NCBI GenBank assembly: GCA_028023455.1
Contig: JAQFVV010006199.1
Coordinates: forward strand, 3,250,646-3,314,645
DNA length: 64,000 nucleotides
Source of the DNA: Epiperipatus broadwayi
Taxonomy: Eukaryota > Onychophora > Udeonychophora > Euonychophora > Peripatidae
Reading direction: 5' to 3'
Shown piece after piece: positions 51,908-63,900 of the stretch; within the stretch, counting starts at the first letter, position 1, and the number at the start of each line of letters is the position of its first letter. The notes under the pieces were generated by a model, which searched no databases, was not told the DNA's origin, and was given only the letters and a program-made list of their open reading frames with translations. Position numbers and translations under genes: made by a program.

Positions 51908-52129
51908 TATATAATTTATGAGAAGTTTATAAACAAATTTTCATTACAGAAATATGAATAGATTTCAAGAGAGATATATTTTACAAACCGGAATTACGAC
52001 GCGAAAATTACAACAGAGACTCGAATTTTTAAGTAAATGCAAACAATTTAACATTTTTCCTAACTGCTGCTTAATTAAAATAAACCGATCAATATATAAC
52101 TACGACAATATTTTATGCACACAGCTATG

Positions 52130-52229
52130 AATATGAAGCCATAGAGCTTTGAAAGCGCTAAGCTTTAAATAAATTTAATAATATATATAACTTCTTTAAC
52201 GAGCGTTATAAGCGCATAATTATTGATAT
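52130..52229. repeat. 100-bp direct repeat, right copy
   Basis: A second copy 322 bp downstream in the same orientation. The pair could be a 322-bp tandem duplication or terminal repeats of a very small element. No TG...CA ends are seen. Confidence 0.9.
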
Positions 52230-52709
52230 TAAATAAATAATAAAAATATTTAATTATTTTTTATATTCGTGTGTGTTTGGAAACACGTGAGAATTTATTT
52301 TATTTAATTTACTATAGAAATATAATTTATTCTATTTTATTAACTAAATAAATGAATTAGTTGTTATTATAAAAAGAGTGAAGTAATTAATTAAATGTAG
52401 AACGTTATATTTTTATTTAATAATAATAATAATAATAATTTATGAACATTCCATAAAACAACTAATAATAATAATGAACAACATCTCATAAAAGTATATG
52501 CCATTATAATTCCGAAAAAGAAAGAAAGAAAAGAAAAAACTAGAGAAAAAAACCTTCTAGAAATGAGTTTTGTGATGACTATATAAACTATTTTTGTGAA
52601 CTACAAATATATTTATACATAGAATATGCTGGTCCATTTTTCTATTTATTAATATTTTATGATGTTGTGTTTTAAATTTTTCAGCAGAATACATTTTTTT
52701 TTTAATGTT

Positions 52710-55465
52710 TTCGACATCATGTCAAATTATAGTTTTCAAATGTATTCCATTCTTTGCCATTTTCTCCAGTTGAACAATTTACATTGCACATCTTTTTGAG
52801 ATAATTCTTATAACATAGATGGAATTTACTTCTCACATAAAACCATGCTCAAGTTCATTATAAAACTTCTCATTAGGAAATCCTGCACCATTCATTTGGT
52901 TTAGATGTCCAATCCAATAAACTTATGACTTTCCAATAGTGGACTTTATAGATATCACATCCAGAAATTTGAAGAACCTATTTATTGGTTTTATGATCTT
53001 GCCATTGTATTTTCAAAATTTTATAGAACATCCTTCAATAAAAGTTTTTATTTTTTTTATAAGGCATTCAAGGTTCATTTCCACACAATAAATTAGTTAA
53101 AATAAAAGCTCTCTATATAGGTAACTTAGATGCAGTAATTATTTCTCTGTGATGAATTTTTCTAACTTTTAACTTTTTAAAAGCAGCAGCAACACATAGA
53201 CATCTATGTTATACCTCCACATCTAAATCCACCTGTCTCTTTATAAAATTATCAAGATATTTAAACTAGTTTATATTCTCATGTTGATAACAATTCAAGC
53301 TAAAAATTGCTGAAAATTTTTATTGCATCATTGGCTGATAAAGAACTTAAGTTTTTTAAACATTAATTAATACACCGAAGTTCTTACATGTTGCATTCAA
53401 AACATTAAGTACATTTTGTAAATTATCTTTTGAATTGGAAAACATATAACAATTTTCAGTATGTTGTAAATTCAGAATTCAAAAAGATGAAGTTCATGTT
53501 TTCACTTTTAATTGGTTTAATTAAGAATTCCACTATCAAATCTGTATCATAACCTGATCCCTGTGTGATTAAGCCACCTATAAACCATTCCAAAGATCTA
53601 TCATAAAAATTGAAAACAATGTTGTGGCATATTTTCTCTTGCTTCACATGTTTTGATTTTAAAATGTCTCAGATTTTTCACTTGCAGTAATAACATTTTC
53701 TCTCATTCCATCTATAAAAGCTATATAATATGAATAAATTTTGGTGGACAATTGTCCTATTAAATAAGTCAAATGACTTTACCAAATCAATGAAAACAAT
53801 ATGAAAATCATTTCTTTGTTCCTGATACTTTTAGCATTTGCCAGACAACAAAAATCACATCTATAGTTCTTGATTCTCTATAGCCACATTGAATCTTTTG
53901 TTAAACATTGATCTATCACTAGAAGCAGGATATTCAACAAATTCTTGAAAGTACCTTTGTTGTAGTAGATAATAATATTACATGATAATTATTGCAATCT
54001 TGTCTATTTTCTTTGTTTTTAAAAATTGGATCAATAAAAGCATCCTTAAGACCTGGTACCACAACTTTGTGAATCTATATCACTCTAAAAATTCCATTAT
54101 TTTTAAAGCTAACTTAAAATTTCTCCAGTTATTTCATCAGAATTTGCACTCTTTTCATTTTTAAAATTACAAAGACCTGTTTTGACTTCACTAAGCAAAA
54201 TATCTTCAGCCAAACCTAAATGAGTAGATAAAATGGATATATCATTAAAACTGTTATCTCAATCCTTGTATCATTGAAAAGATGATTCAAATATTCACTT
54301 CAGCTTTTCAAAATATTTTATAATGTAAAAAAGTGCCATTGTTAGATTTAATAGTATTGTAATACTATTTTTCAGTTTCATATGTTGCTTTTAGTGCAAC
54401 AAAAATCTAGAATCCACCCATCATTTTTAAGTCTGATTTTCAATGTCTGAAGTTCCACATTCAGATCTTCATGTTTATTATGAAGTTTTACATTTAATCT
54501 ATTAGTTCTTCCAAGTAAAATAAAATCATTAATAATATGATAATTGTCAGAAAACTACTTCTAATTCTTCTTTTTTTAATTCAAAAATAGATTTACTTCT
54601 ACCCATAGCACAATCATTGAGAGAATTTCATTCTTCAGTAATATGAGAATTCTGAAGATTCAAATTAGTAATTTTAGTGTTTAATATTTGTTAAAATTTA
54701 ATACATGTGGTAGAATCTTCTAAATAATTTTATGAATAATATTGAAGTATTATCTATTTTTTAATGCAATTATCATTTTAATTTTGGAGTGACTAATGTA
54801 TGATCTGTCCAATAATTTGTGATTCTAAATGCTCATGTAATGTGAACTTTTCTTGTTTTCTGACTATTAGCAATAATAAAATCTATTAAATGCCATTGTT
54901 TTGAGCATGGATGCATTCAACTTTCCTTATAGTAATTTTCTGCCTAAGCAACATATATCTTATAAAAATTCAATAATAACAAACCATTTGACTTTATAGC
55001 ATTAATATTAGAATTTCCAATGATTTTTGGCCAAAGTCTGCTGTTTGTATTAATATGTACCTTAAAGTCTCCAAGAAAAAAAATTCAACCTTTTAATGGT
55101 ATTGCTGTAATAATGCTATTTAGCAAGTAATAACAACTTTCCTTCTCTGAATGATCTCAGTCTAAGTTTGGAGGATAGCACTAATAAAATCAGCCCTAGT
55201 ACCATTATGCAAAGTGAGCCTCATTAGCCTTTAATTAATATAATGAGGAATTTATACAAGGGAAGACTCTAAATTAGCTTTATAGAATATTCAATACCAA
55301 TCATTCTCTTTTCACTGATTGATCTGCCTTTCCAAAAAGCTTGCACGCATATATCTGTTCTATTAAATTTTCTTCTTCTCGGGATTGATTTTCACTAAGA
55401 CAAAGTATATCAACCTTAGATGTTGACAGTTTCTATAGCCACCAGAGCAGTCAACAGGACTAGTC
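52710..55465 (-). mobile_element. Nearly full-length decayed LINE (APE endonuclease and RT)
   Basis: Minus-strand landmarks from 55465 downward. Endonuclease: ALVAIE; VDILCLSENQSREEENL (about 55380-55430); FWKGR (about 55330); FLGDFK-type text (about 55080); CSKQWHLIDFIIANSQK (about 54860-54905); WTDHTLVTPK (about 54800). Linker with GWILDFC. RT: IFKNKENRQDCNNY (about 53985-54025); QCGYRESRTIDVIF (about 53860-53895); an IVFIDLVKSFDLFNR-type catalytic box split by a frameshift (about 53745-53815). C-terminus: CKNFGVLINV, KIQWQDHKTNK (about 52970-53000), WTSKPNEWC. The order and the RWQDR-like box match a LINE family common in invertebrates; I cannot assign the clade. The FADD box is not readable. 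Confidence 0.8.
53456..53895 (-). pseudogene. RT core of the 52.7-55.5 kb LINE
   Basis: The QCGYRESRT and FDLFNR boxes fall in two frames, followed by a 63-codon open segment (53647-53456, NIVFNFYDRSLEWFIGGLI). This segment corresponds to the palm region after the first catalytic motif. The GVKQGC and ADDC boxes expected here are not preserved. Confidence 0.6.
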
Positions 55466-57108
55466 TTAAAAAATTTGTACAAATAAAGGCTGCATATTCT
55501 GTGTACAGGAAAATCAATATTAGTTGTTTATTGTAGTATGTAGAGTGAGAAAAAGAGACAGAATAGAGACAGTTGCAAAGGGCAGTTAATGATTAACTGC
55601 AATAATTATATCAGATTATAAGTATTAATGATAGCATCAGATATAGCTATAGAATGTGTAAGATCAGTCTCTAATAAACCTTCTAGGATTATCAATAAAT
55701 GATTCCATAGAAATAACCAATTGTTTTTGTGAAACTATTTTTTTTTATATAGTTAATTAAAGAAAAGTAAATTCTAAGTTTGCTGTAAAACTATTATATC
55801 CTAAAATTATGCATTGACTTTGACGATATTGGTATCAATAAATATTTATTTTATAAAACGATTACCCACGCATAATGAACTTTTATCTTTTGAAAAATCT
55901 TTATAAAAGATCAAACTTGCATTTTACTTAAAAAGATAGTAAATTGTTTTTCCTTAAACAGATATTAAAGCATTGTTATTTTGTTTCATTTTTTATTTAA
56001 ATATAATTGTAAAATTGCTTAAATTAATCTATTCATTTTAAATTTTATATGTGTTTGATTAATTTAAAATGAACCACTTATATATTATACATTAATAACA
56101 ATAATTGGGAAATGCGTTCGCGGCAGAAATTCTTAAATCAAGTTACTCCTATCTCAGATGAGAATATACTATTGGCTTTCTTGTAATTCTATGACCCTGA
56201 GAAAATTTATAATGACGACAGAATTTGTTTAAAATATAAGAATAATTATTATTAATTATTTATTTCCATTTTATTTTATGATTTTATAACATTCAATTTT
56301 TTAAATTTTGCTGATTTATAAATTCTACTACAATATTCAGTCAGATTAAAACTATTATTTAGCCATTATTTTATTAAATTTTTATTATAATCATATTTTA
56401 TTATAAAAGTCCTTGGTATTTTTTTATTTTAATGATTATAATAGTTTTATGTGAATCAAATTCTGGACTATAGTAGTTAATGTTTGATCCTAAATAAATA
56501 CTGACTCTGTATATATTTATGCTGTGGTGATCATAGTAAAAATGAAAACACTAAATTTTAGATTCATATTATGATTTCTTAATTATTACTTTCTTCTAAG
56601 TAAACAACATTTAAGCTGACAAAGATTATCTGTATTCAAGCATTAAATATTACCATACAAATTGACATTAATATAAAGTAAAGTTTTATCTATCCACAAA
56701 TTGCCTTCTTGTACCAATAGTTATTTTTTTTGTTTTCAGCTGGAATAGACAATGTCTTATTGTATCCCATTGCATATATTGATATTCTGAATATGAATAT
56801 GGTATATATTCCTCTATGTCTTATAATGCTGGGCTAGATACATCTTTATAATTACAATTACAGTATAGTCAATATTATGACATAAATTATCTTCATTATT
56901 ACCCAAGAACAATTGACTGGAGAATAAATTTATCATATGTAGAAAGTTTTATATTGATAATTAATACAATATACAACAAAATGAGGATAGTTTACTGCTT
57001 CTACCTCATCTCTTGAGAAAAGGTTGAACAAAATGCACTTATTATTAGAGAAAGCTGGCCTGAATTTTTAAATGGTAGAAAATTGTAATATATTAGAGTT
57101 TGAAATTG
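55466..57108. other. AT-rich DNA, nothing recognised
   Basis: No repeat or coding signal is supported up to the direct repeat at 57109. Confidence 0.45.
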
Positions 57109-57140
57109 AAATGAGATGTACACTGATAAATATTTAAAAA
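57109..57140 (+). repeat. 32-bp direct repeat left of the 409-bp array
   Basis: AAATGAGATGTACACTGATAAATATTTAAAAA is identical to 59734-59765. A short TA run separates each copy from the array. Confidence 0.9.
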
Positions 57141-57302
57141 AAAAGATATATATATGATAAACAAAAATGCAAGTTAAAAAACTTGCTAACGCTTGTATTT
57201 ATGTCCACAGATGGCGTCCTACCAAAAACACCTATCAAGCGTATGTTTCGTTTACATAAACGTCAGAGTAGTTAGTATTCACTATCTCTAACTATAATTC
57301 CA

Positions 57303-57346
57303 CTTTCAGATCATGATTTCAAGCTATTTGCTATCGTCAGTGAAAG
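57303..57346 (-). ncRNA. Hammerhead ribozyme, array unit 1
   Basis: Minus strand, 44 nt: CTTTCA, CTGACGA, T-AGC-AAATA-GCT-T, GAAA, TC-AT-GAT, C, TGAAAG. Helix I is six Watson-Crick pairs (CTTTCA/TGAAAG). Helix II is AGC/GCT with a T.T at 10.1/11.1. Helix III is ATC/GAT with a 2-nt loop. Predicted cleavage is after the AUC triplet. All invariant core bases (CUGANGA, GAAA, UH) are present. The palindromic helix III also permits a dimeric fold. Confidence 0.8.
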
Positions 57347-57711
57347 ACAGGAATAAAGAAACTAGATCTAAATACAAACTCTGAGCGTTTATGAAACAAT
57401 TTCTATTCAGCTTGCAAGCGTGAATTTTTTAGACACGTAATGTCTTCAAACTCAGCATAGCAAACCAGATAGCTATATGGGTCTGATCTCAGTTCAGCAT
57501 CACCACATAGTAGAAGCCTCTGCAATCTATATCATTGCAAGAAAGACCTCAAAGGTACATTTATGATAAACAAAAATGCAAGTTAAAAACTTGCTAACGC
57601 TTGTATTTATGTCCACAGATGGCGTCCTACCAAAAACACCTATCAAGCGTATGTTTCCGTTTACATAAACGTCAGAGTAGTTAGTATTCACTATCTCTAA
57701 CTATAATTCCA

Positions 57712-57755
57712 CTTTCAGATCATGATTTCAAGCTATTTGCTATCGTCAGTGAAAG
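57712..57755 (-). ncRNA. Hammerhead ribozyme, array unit 2
   Basis: Identical by eye to the motif in unit 1. A transcript cut at both sites would release a 409-nt monomer. Confidence 0.8.
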
Positions 57756-58120
57756 ACAGGAATAAAGAAACTAGATCTAAATACAAACTCTGAGCGTTTA
57801 TGAAACAATTTCTATTCAGCTTGCAAGCGTGAATTTTTTAGACACGTAATGTCTTCAAACTCAGCATAGCAAACCAGATAGCTATATGGGTCTGATCTCA
57901 GTTCAGCATCACCACATAGTAGAAGCCTCTGCAATCTATATCATTGCAAGAAAGACCTCAAAGGTACATTTATGATAAACAAAAATGCAAGTTAAAAAAC
58001 TTGCTAACGCTTGTATTTATGTCCACAGATGGCGTCCTACCAAAAACACCTATCAAGCGTATGTTTCGTTTACATAAACGTCAGAGTAGTTAGTATTCAC
58101 TATCTCTAACTATAATTCCA

Positions 58121-58164
58121 CTTTCAGATCATGATTTCAAGCTATTTGCTATCGTCAGTGAAAG
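58121..58164 (-). ncRNA. Hammerhead ribozyme, array unit 3
   Basis: Identical by eye to the motif in unit 1. Confidence 0.8.
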
Positions 58165-58528
58165 ACAGGAATAAAGAAACTAGATCTAAATACAAACTCT
58201 GAGCGTTTATGAAACAATTTCTATTCAGCTTGCAAGCGTGAATTTTTTAGACACGTAATGTCTTCAAACTCAGCATAGCAAACCAGATAGCTATATGGGT
58301 CTGATCTCAGTTCAGCATCACCACATAGTAGAAGCCTCTGCAATCTATATCATTGCAAGAAAGACCTCAAAGGTACATTTAGATAAACAAAAATGCAAGT
58401 TAAAAAACTTGCTAACGCTTGTATTTATGTCCACAGATGGCGTCCTACCAAAAACACCTATCAAGCGTATGTTTCGTTTACATAAACGTCAGAGTAGTTA
58501 GTATTCACTATCTCTAACTATAATTCCA

Positions 58529-58572
58529 CTTTCAGATCATGATTTCAAGCTATTTGCTATCGTCAGTGAAAG
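58529..58572 (-). ncRNA. Hammerhead ribozyme, array unit 4
   Basis: Identical by eye to the motif in unit 1, although the second half of this unit (58635-58790) has many small deletions. Confidence 0.78.
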
Positions 58573-59165
58573 ACAGGAATAAAGAAACTAGATCTAAATA
58601 CAAACTCTGAGCGTTTATGAAACAATTTCTATTCAGCTTCAAGCGTGAATTTTAGACACGTTTCTTCAAACTCAGCATAGCAAACAGATATATATGGGTC
58701 TGATCTAGTTCAGCATCACCACATAGTAGAAGCCTCTGCAATCTATATCATTGCAAGAAAGACTCAAAGGACATTTATGATAAACAAAAATATGATCTGA
58801 AAGTGGAATTATAGTTAGAGATAGTGAATACTAACTACTCTGAGTTTATGTAAACGAAACATACGCTTGATAGGTGTTTTTGGTAGGAGCCATCTGTGGA
58901 CATAAATACAAGCGTTAGCAAGTTTTTAACTTGCATTTTTGTTTATCATAAATGTACCTTTGAGGTCTTTCTTGCAATGATATAGATTGCAGAGGCTTCT
59001 ACTATGTGGTGATGCTGAACTGAGATCAGACCCATATAGCTATCTGGTTTGCTATGCTGAGTTTGAAGACCGATCGTGTCTAAAAAATTCACGCTTGCAA
59101 GCTGAATAGAAATTGTTTCATAAACGCTCAGAGTTTGTATTTAGATCTAGTTTCTTTATTCCTGT

Positions 59166-59209
59166 CTTTCACTGACGATAGCAAATAGCTTGAAATCATG
59201 ATCTGAAAG
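59166..59209 (+). ncRNA. Hammerhead ribozyme, first inverted unit
   Basis: CTTTCA 59166-59171, CTGACGA 59172-59178, AGC 59180-59182, GCT 59188-59190, GAAA 59192-59195, cleavage C 59203, TGAAAG 59204-59209. A 3' half-motif (ATGATC-TGAAAG) also begins the inverted part near 58791. Confidence 0.8.
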
Positions 59210-59573
59210 TGGAATTATAGTTAGAGATAGTGAATACTAACTACTCTGACGTTTATGTAAACGAAACATACGCTTGATAGGTGTTTTTGGTAGGACGCCA
59301 TCTGTGGACATAAATACAAGCGTTAGCAAGTTTTTTAACTTGCATTTTTGTTTATCATAAATGTACCTTTGAGGTCTTTCTTGCAATGATATAGATTGCA
59401 GAGGCTTCTACTATGTGGTGATGCTGAACTGAGATCAGACCCATATAGCTATCTGGTTTGCTATGCTGAGTTTGAAGACATTACGTGTCTAAAAATTCAC
59501 GCTTGCAAGCTGAATAGAAATTGTTTCATAAACGCTCAGAGTTTGTATTTAGATCTAGTTTCTTTATTCCTGT

Positions 59574-59617
59574 CTTTCACTGACGATAGCAAATAGCTTG
59601 AAATCATGATCTGAAAG
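59574..59617 (+). ncRNA. Hammerhead ribozyme, second inverted unit
   Basis: Same 44-nt motif, 408 nt after the previous plus-strand copy. Confidence 0.8.
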
Positions 59618-59733
59618 TGGAATTATAGTTAGAGATAGTGAATACTAACTACTCTGACGTTTATGTAAACGAAACATACGCTTGATAGGTGTTTTTGGTA
59701 GGACGCCATCTGTGGACATATATATATATATAT

Positions 59734-59765
59734 AAATGAGATGTACACTGATAAATATTTAAAAA
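59734..59765 (+). repeat. 32-bp direct repeat right of the 409-bp array
   Basis: Identical to 57109-57140. Together they could be an unusually long target duplication, or the traces of a local duplication that hosted the array. Confidence 0.9.
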
Positions 59766-60443
59766 TATATATATATGAAAGTGGTCACTTCATGGTGATG
59801 AGAAAACTATACAAAGAGTACATATTGATAAGAGACAGTGAGATAAACAAAGTCTTTATGGAAATAAGTATTAAAAAAATTAACAGAAAAATTTATTTAA
59901 GAATAATTTTATGTTTAAAAATTGTAAAATTAATCTAAAATTATGCCTACACTGAAATCAAATGTTTATGAATATATGCATATTTGAATGTATAGATGAG
60001 TGATTTTTTCAATCTAAAAGGATTAAATAATTTTTTAAATAAAGTATTTTATTTAAATAAAATTTAATTTCCATGAAAATAAATTAACATCTCAACTTAA
60101 CAAGTTATCATTTTCACAAAATTAATTAAAAATTGCATTCACTTTCAGAAATCATTTTTGTTTAGAAAAATAAAAAAATTTTTAGAATTCACTAATGGAT
60201 TAAAATTAGACAAATGATAAACATCCCCATTTAAATAAATATCTCAAAATAGAGAAAATCTTATATTAAACTGAAAACTAAAACCATAAATCTTTTAAAT
60301 GATGTTTACCAGATGGCTGTATATTGACTTAGTATATATTTTTTGTATGTTTTGTTTATTTAAAATTCATTGATCTTTTTTAACTTGTGCCTTGTAAAGT
60401 TGTATTAAACTCCATGTTAGGCAAAAAAGTCAATTAAAATAAA
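59766..60443. other. AT-rich DNA, nothing recognised
   Basis: The 65-codon frame at 59741-59938 starts inside the 32-bp repeat and shows no motif. Confidence 0.45.
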
Positions 60444-60557
60444 ATTTTATATCAAAATAAAGATGCATTGATGAATTAACTTTATTTTATATGTTATTCA
60501 CAGTTAAACATATAAAATAAAGTTTATTGATCAATGCATCTTTATTGTGATATAAAA
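60444..60557. repeat. Hairpin, arms about 50 bp
   Basis: TTTATATCAAAATAAAGATG... mirrored by ...CATCTTTATTGTGATATAAA, with the spacer ATTCACAG near 60500. Few mismatches. Confidence 0.85.
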
Positions 60558-60633
60558 AATATCTTACGAAAATTTAGATGAAATAGGAAATTACGTGCTA
60601 CTGAGCAGAAAGTATTATGTCTGTGTAATTACA

Positions 60634-60917
60634 CCAAATAAACCTTAATTTATATTCCACAATGCAGTTTTAACATATGATTTATTTATCTCCTCTTGCC
60701 TATAGTTTCAACTGACCAGCAGTCATCATCAGAGCTTTTTTAATCCTTACCTCTCCTACTCATCTAACAGAACAAGAGTAGGAGAGATAGAGGAGTAGGA
60801 GAGATGAGGATTATAAAAGCTTTGATGATGACTGCTGGACAGTTGAAACTATAGGCAAATGATAAATAAATTGTATGTTAAAACTGCATTGTAGAGTGTA
60901 AATTAAGATGTATTTGG
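60634..60917. repeat. Foldback FB5 with ribozyme-like core
   Basis: Arms of about 115 bp: 'ccaaataaaccttaatttatattccacaatgcagttttaacat' against 'atgttaaaactgcattgtagagtgtaaattaagatgtatttgg', and 'gcctatagtttcaactg(a/t)cc' inside. The spacer holds 'taggagagatagaggagtagg' purine-rich repeats. Confidence 0.85.
60705..60732 (-). ncRNA. Hammerhead-like half-core in FB5
   Basis: Minus strand: CTGATGA, T, GACTG-CTGGT-CAGTT (5-bp hairpin with one G.U), GAAAC. No cleavage triplet or helix I partner is evident. The plus arm (60819-60850) has TTGATGA instead. Treat it as a possible relative only. Confidence 0.35.
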
Positions 60918-63900
60918 ATCAGCCCCATGATTTAAGTATAATTTATGTTCTCATAATATGAAACATGTTTTGTTGATACTTGTGGTCATTTTACCTGTTG
61001 TATATTTTAAGAGTCATCAAGATAATCATAAAGTTTTATTTATATGCTTCATGTAAAAAATAATATTTCTTGTTTCTTTACCTTCTTGTGATAGAAAAAG
61101 TTGATATACAAATATCATAATCCCAAAAGTTAATCCACAGCCAGAACAGATTTATTGGACATTATAATTGTTTTCATGTATAGATAAAAATCAAGTTCAT
61201 ATATTTATTTTTATATTTACCTATGTATTGCATGTAGCATAACCTTCCTCTGTTATGAGTTTAATAAAGCATTCTAAATAATATATTGTCACATACAGGT
61301 AACATGCTTTGTACTATTAGCTTTATGAAAATATAAATAGTTCAAAAAATATAAATAGTTCAAATATGTTATTTTATTATGAAAGTAAAGAAGTAAACTA
61401 GATTTAGCTGATCCAAAAATTATATAGTTTATTATAGTCTTAACAACTGTATGTATTACAGTATAATTTTTCAAATAAATTCTTCATGTTCTATATTCAT
61501 GAAGTAAGACTGGTGCAATGCTTATATTATATAAATATGCATAGTTGTATTTTAATCTAAGTAATAACTATTTTATTCCTTCATATAATTTTTGTAGGAG
61601 GTCCTATAATTTCTAAATACATAGTGTCTTGAATAAATATCCAATACTGTATGTCATGTGTCCACATCAGTGTTAGTGAATTCTAATAATATATTTTATG
61701 CATGAAACATTTACTGTATTCCATGCAATAAAGATTAATATTAATTAAAATAAAATAATAAACTAAACGTTAATATAAGTTAATGAGTAATAATTTACAA
61801 ATATATATTAATGAGTATAGTAGTTAGGAATTTATACAGAGGATCAATACTAAATATTCAATGAAAGGAAAAGTTTAAAATATACTTATATCCTTTAATA
61901 TCATGAAAGTTAAATATTTGGCATATTATAATGATGATTAAACGATGTAAACACTATTCAGTATTATGATCTTTGACAATATACATTTGAACAATAAATC
62001 AATTTATTATAATCATATTGTATTCATGTATACATCCGAGTTATTTTTGAAAAGTAATTATTTAAAAAAAATCCCATTTAGCATTTCTAAAAAGTTATTA
62101 GATCATCCTGATATCGTTAGGATCTACAATACATGATATGATATTGATTATGCATCTAATAAAGAATGAAAAATAAACTATTAAACTTGAGAGTTATTTT
62201 ATAAACATTTTTAAAGCACTATATGACTGAGATACTTAAGCTTAGACTTAGAATTAAGTCAATGACACACCTATGAAAAGCAAATTTTAAACATATATGT
62301 TATGAAGTTAAACCAGTTAAATGTATATCTGTCATATTTTTTTAAAATACAAGAGTACCACAAAAGTCATTATAATAGGTAATACTCACCTTTAATAAAA
62401 TGCCTTCCAATGTTTATGTAGACAAAAACGATTTCAATTTAAATATATTACAAAATTTTATTTCCAATCATAAGAATAATAAATCAATTAAAATGCTAAT
62501 GATTACTGACTCTTTAAAGAAATAAAAAAGTTATTCATTTTTAATAATTATCAAGATGACGGAGTTTTTTTCTCTTTATGTGATTTTTTAAAAATAATTT
62601 TTTTTTTTTTTTCAAAACAAAACATTTTACTATTGTTGTAATCAGTTATTAGTATTAATTGTATAAATAACTTTGTTATAAATTTTTAATTGTATAAATA
62701 ATGAATGATTTATAGAAATTTACATTTTTCCAGAATTAATTTTTATAGGAATAGTTGTATAATAATTATAATATTTTTTCCTTATATTTCATATTTGATT
62801 TATAAAAATAATTTTGTAGGATATTTTTATCTGGTCTTATTGACAGTTAATTTCCAGTTCTAACAAACAATGAATTTTGTCAAAATGCAATTTAGAAAAC
62901 AGAAACATCCAACTACCTTTCTTTACAAATGATAATAATAATAATTTATTGCAAAAGTTTCCAATATAAAAAATCTCAATAAATGTTTTCTTCCTAATTT
63001 GTATAAATAAAACGGCATTCTTTTTATACAAGTGTGAATCAGGTTTATATAAAAAATATTTTTTTTAATAATAATTTTTGATTCCAAGTATTATAAAAAA
63101 AAGTAATTGATAAAAAAATATTGAGCAAAACTGACTTAAGAATACTCATGTTTTAACAAGAGCTAAGACAGGGAAAATCATTATGCTCAGATGTAATTTT
63201 GATACCCTTTGAAACAATGTTTTTGATGAAGTTATGAAATGGATAAATATTTCTATAATTATAGAACTGCTTATTTATAACACTTTACTAACAAAGTGAT
63301 TGATAGCAATTTGAAAAGCAAAAATAAGCCTTTTATTAATTAAAATTATTACTGCAAATATAGTAATGGTATAATAAATAATGTTATTAAATTATGATAT
63401 TAATGAAATATTATATTAATAAAAACTTTATATAAGCATAATCATAGGAATATAACTTTTGTACCACTCTACTATTTTATGTATAAATGCCCCAGCTATA
63501 TACGTAAATGCTCATATATGTATTTCAAATTGTTTCTAACATTTGTTTATCAATAACTATGTCTATTTTTGAAAATATTTATAATTGTTATAATTTTTAG
63601 CATATAAAAAATCTTTTTAAAATAATAATAATAAAATATTTTTTTTAGCTATCACAACTATATTTGATATAAGTTTCAAAAATCAATTATATTTTATATT
63701 AGAATTTTACCAATGGATATTGCTAAATTCTAATTTACTGTGGATAGTTGGTGAATGCTGGAAATCACCTATTCTAATGTACATAGTGATTAATGTAAAA
63801 CTTGAGAAAGATTTATTAGTTACTATAGGGTTTTACTGTACAATTCTATTTTATTTAGATACTAAATATAATGATTTTAGTTTTATTATCACTCCAAGTT

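Larger units (their letters stand above)
57156..59719. repeat. 409-bp hammerhead-bearing repeat array, partly inverted
   Basis: Direct units start at 57156, 57565, 57974 and 58382 (periods 409, 409 and 408). After a junction near 58790 the same sequence runs in reverse complement to 59719, a little over two units. Copies are almost identical, unlike every other repeat here, and the unit is visibly richer in GC than the flanks. Each unit carries one hammerhead motif, on the minus strand in direct units and the plus strand in inverted units. Tandem units of this size with a short-helix-III hammerhead fit animal retrozymes. The array encodes no protein; open frames at 58295-58501 and 59396-59596 are chance readings. 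Confidence 0.95.

Noticed and set aside
58295-58501. 68-codon frame spanning two array units
   Set aside because: Chance frame in a noncoding hammerhead repeat; not kept open in all units.
59396-59596. 66-codon frame in the inverted array
   Set aside because: Chance frame on the opposite strand of the same repeat.
57156-59719. CRISPR array or centromeric satellite
   Set aside because: The organism is a eukaryote and there are no spacers. Only about six units with flips and a ribozyme motif argue for a retrozyme-like element, though a satellite origin elsewhere cannot be excluded.
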